Below, one piece after another: positions 61,996 to 64,000 of a stretch of 64,000 nt of DNA (its first letter is position 1; each line of letters starts with the position of its first letter). A program made the position numbers and the translations under genes. This stretch comes from Gammaproteobacteria bacterium RIFCSPHIGHO2_12_FULL_63_22 (GTDB lineage Bacteria; Pseudomonadota; Gammaproteobacteria; Xanthomonadales; Xanthomonadaceae). The stretch spans positions 104,884 to 168,883 of the forward strand of contig MGYJ01000061.1 of the NCBI GenBank assembly GCA_001801685.1, read 5' to 3'. The notes under the pieces are model-generated. The model saw nothing but the letters and a program-made list of their open reading frames with translations, searched no databases and had not been told where the DNA came from.

Positions 61996-64000
61996 ATGAG
62001 TCGCAGAATCGAGATATTGAGGCCTTCGCGCTTGCGCGCCTTCCTCAGGCGCCGCCGCGCGCGCAGCCTGCGCCCCGCCGACGAGCCCGCGCTGCGCTCG
62101 GAATTGTTCAGCGCCGACCAGATGGAGCGCCATGGCAAGGCCCTGGCGCGACAGCATCGCCTGCGGCCTGGCCGCGGCCCCGACCTGCTGCTGGGCCGCC
62201 TGGCCGACAACGAGGAAGTGCTGGTCAATTGCTGCGAGTTGCTAACCGCCGCGGCACGCGACAACCGGCGCATTACCCCGGCCGCCGAATGGCTGCTCGA
62301 CAATTTCTACCTGATCGAAGAACAGATCCGCACGGCGCAGCGACATCTTCCCAAGGGTTACAGCCGGGAGTTGCCGCGCCTGGCGAGCGGCCCGTCGGCC
62401 GGCATGCCGCGCGTCTATGACATCGCGCTCGAGGCGATCTCGCATGGCGACGGCCGCGTGGATACCGAGAGCCTGCGCCGCTTCGTGGCCGCCTACCAGT
62501 CCATCTCGCCGCTGAAGCTGGGCGAGCTGTGGGCGATCCCGATCATGCTGCGACTGGCGCTGATCGAGAACCTGCGTCGCGTCGGCGCCCGCGTGCTGGC
62601 CGAGAAGGCCGATCGAAGCCTGGCCGAACACTGGGCCGACCAGTTGATGGACGTGGCCGAGCGCGATCCGAAAAACGTCGTGCTGGCCGTGGCGGACATG
62701 GCGCGATCGGGCCCGCCGATGAGCAGCGCTTTCGTCGCGGAGTTCAGTCGCCGGTTGCAGGGACAAAGTGCCGCACTTTCGATGCCGCTGAACTGGGTCG
62801 AACACTGGTTGGTGGAGGCCGGCCAGGGCATCGAGAACCTGGTGCAGCTGGAAGCGCAACAGCAGGCGGCCGACCAGGTGTCCATCGGCAACAGCATCGG
62901 CAGCCTGCGCGCGCTGGCGGCCATCGACTGGCGCGAGTTCGTGGAGACGATGAGCATCGTCGAGCAGGTGCTGCGCGACGATCCGGCGGGTGTCTATGCC
63001 GCCATGGATTTCGCCACGCGCGACCAGTATCGCCACGTGGTGGAAGCACTCTCCCGACGCTGCGCGCAGGGTGAGTCCGAGGTAGCCTCGGCCGCGCTGC
63101 TGCTGGCCCGGGTCGCCTGGCAACGTGACCCGGAATCACGCAGCGGACATATCGGTTACTTCCTGCTCGATCGCGGCCTGCCCGAGCTGGAGCAAAGCAT
63201 CGAGGCGCGCAGGAACTGGATGGAGAGCGGCCGACGCCTGGCCACGCGGGCGGCCTTGCCGTTCTACCTGGGGCCGATTGCCGTCCTGTCGGCGCTCGTC
63301 GCGCTGCCTTTCGTGTTGTCGGCGCAAAGCCAGTTGGGTCCAGGGTGGTTGGCGCTTCTGGGATGCACAGCATTTCTTGCCGGAAGCCAGTTGGCGATCG
63401 CCCTGGTCAACTGGATCGCGACCTTGATGCTGCGGCCGGGCGGCTTGCCGCGAATGGATTTTTCCGACGCCATTCCAGTCGAGGCCCGGACCCTGGTGGT
63501 CGTACCGACGATGCTGGGCAGCGTCGAAGGCCTGGATTCGCTGGTCGAGGGCCTCGAGGTTCGCTACCTCGCCAATCGCGATGCGCACCTGCACTTCGCG
63601 CTGCTCACCGACTTCCTCGATGCCGGCGTGGAGTCCCTGGATGGGGACGCCGGCCTGGTCCAGTTGGCAGTGGATCGCATAGACGAACTCAACGAGCGTT
63701 ATCCCGCGGAAGAAGGTTCCCGGTTCTTCCTGCTGCACCGGCCGCGCAAGTGGAATCCGCGAGAGCCTGCGTGGATGGGGTTCGAGCGCAAGCGCGGAAA
63801 GCTCGCCGACCTGAATACGCTGCTGCGCGGGGGTGGGCGTAACAATTTCTCGCGCATCGCCGGGGACATCTCGATCCTGCGTGGCGTTCGCTACGTGATC
63901 ACGCTTGATACCGACACCCAGTTGCCGCGCGAGTCGGCCGCGCAATTCATCGGCACGATGGAACATCCATTGAACCGGCCGCACCACGATCCGGTCACCA
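61996..64000 (+). CDS. ndvB: NdvB/ChvB-like cyclic glucan synthase, N-terminal part
   Basis: The frame from the ATG at 61996 is open to the window edge, giving at least 668 residues. The N-terminal 400 residues are the helical region of the NdvB family (LLDNFYLIEEQIRTAQRHLPKGYSRELPRL is diagnostic in style). Two transmembrane segments follow near 420-475, then a glycosyltransferase 84-type domain beginning ARTLVVVPTMLGSVEG with YVITLDTDTQLPRESA near 637-652. NdvB makes cyclic beta-glucans from UDP-glucose and usually exceeds 2000 residues, ending in a GH94 domain. Most of the gene lies beyond the window. Confidence 0.85.
   Translation, partial: MSRRIEILRPSRLRAFLRRRRARSLRPADEPALRSELFSADQMERHGKALARQHRLRPGRGPDLLLGRLADNEEVLVNCCELLTAAARDNRRITPAAEWLLDNFYLIEEQIRTAQRHLPKGYSRELPRLASGPSAGMPRVYDIALEAISHGDGRVDTESLRRFVAAYQSISPLKLGELWAIPIMLRLALIENLRRVGARVLAEKADRSLAEHWADQLMDVAERDPKNVVLAVADMARSGPPMSSAFVAEFSRRLQGQSAALSMPLNWVEHWLVEAGQGIENLVQLEAQQQAADQVSIGNSIGSLRALAAIDWREFVETMSIVEQVLRDDPAGVYAAMDFATRDQYRHVVEALSRRCAQGESEVASAALLLARVAWQRDPESRSGHIGYFLLDRGLPELEQSIEARRNWMESGRRLATRAALPFYLGPIAVLSALVALPFVLSAQSQLGPGWLALLGCTAFLAGSQLAIALVNWIATLMLRPGGLPRMDFSDAIPVEARTLVVVPTMLGSVEGLDSLVEGLEVRYLANRDAHLHFALLTDFLDAGVESLDGDAGLVQLAVDRIDELNERYPAEEGSRFFLLHRPRKWNPREPAWMGFERKRGKLADLNTLLRGGGRNNFSRIAGDISILRGVRYVITLDTDTQLPRESAAQFIGTMEHPLNRPHHDPVT

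Noticed and set aside
61863-62303. A 146-codon minus-strand frame ending in a protein-like tail (DRIRDRLLNQITAM)
   Set aside because: Most of it is antisense to the NdvB-like gene. The tail in 61863-61930 looks plausible as a gene remnant, but 20 residues are too few to support a pseudogene call.

Overview
The window is GC-rich, densely coded chromosomal DNA with almost no mobile genes. Gene content and order point to a gammaproteobacterium of the Xanthomonadales (Lysobacterales), possibly Rhodanobacteraceae or a relative. The supporting signs are an smc-zipA-ligA run, a GyrA with glutamine at position 83, a phoB-phoR-ppk-ppx operon, a large NAD-dependent glutamate dehydrogenase, and REP-like palindromes of a type common in that order. 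The taxonomic call is inference. I saw no tRNA, rRNA, CRISPR array, prophage or transposase.

Layout. 1-1664: end of creC, then creD. 1671-7286 (minus): phoB-phoR-ppk-ppx, linking phosphate sensing to polyphosphate synthesis and breakdown. 7387-9009 (minus): BepA-like periplasmic protease. 9154-9806: glutaredoxin and an AhpD-like protein, followed by a REP pair. 10051-17470: smc, zipA, ligA and epmA. 17497-20329: a diguanylate cyclase, a secreted DUF3011 protein and an unrecognised protein. 20413-27213: mtnA, gyrA, and a periplasmic protease paired with an inactive homologue. 27260-29780: glycine-zipper protein, peroxiredoxin, Hsp20 and CbpA. 29785-36760 (minus, upstream to downstream): sucA-sucB-lpdA, an AcuI-like reductase and a PilH-like receiver. 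36911-40445 (minus): purB, a ribosomal oxygenase and a GNAT fusion. 40550-44420: fumC, then a divergent YtrA-type ABC operon with its own operator. 44565-48381: glutathione peroxidase, FKBP isomerase, ugd, slyX and a DUF2058 protein. 48400-53141 (minus): an ArsR-methyltransferase regulator overlapping metH. 53277-59555: acyl-CoA dehydrogenase and the giant glutamate dehydrogenase. 60117-64000: nadK, a 5'-nucleotidase, and the start of an NdvB-like glucan synthase that runs off the end.

The least explained signals are small structured repeats. A 49-base two-hairpin unit occurs in the 561-base gap between the glutamate dehydrogenase gene and nadK (59922-59970). It occurs again, inverted, inside an in-frame extra segment of metH (52005-52053). 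The linkers are conserved, while the stems differ in sequence and still pair. In the intergenic copy the unit sits in a run of hairpins carrying GGA in their loops, which resembles the architecture of CsrA/RsmA-binding RNAs. A separate REP pair has been absorbed in frame into the Ala/Pro linker of sucB. Other points of interest are the protease/pseudoprotease pair, the small exported protein heading the YtrA operon, and the ArsR-methyltransferase fusion next to metH.

All calls rest on reading the sequence and recalling protein families. No database search was run.
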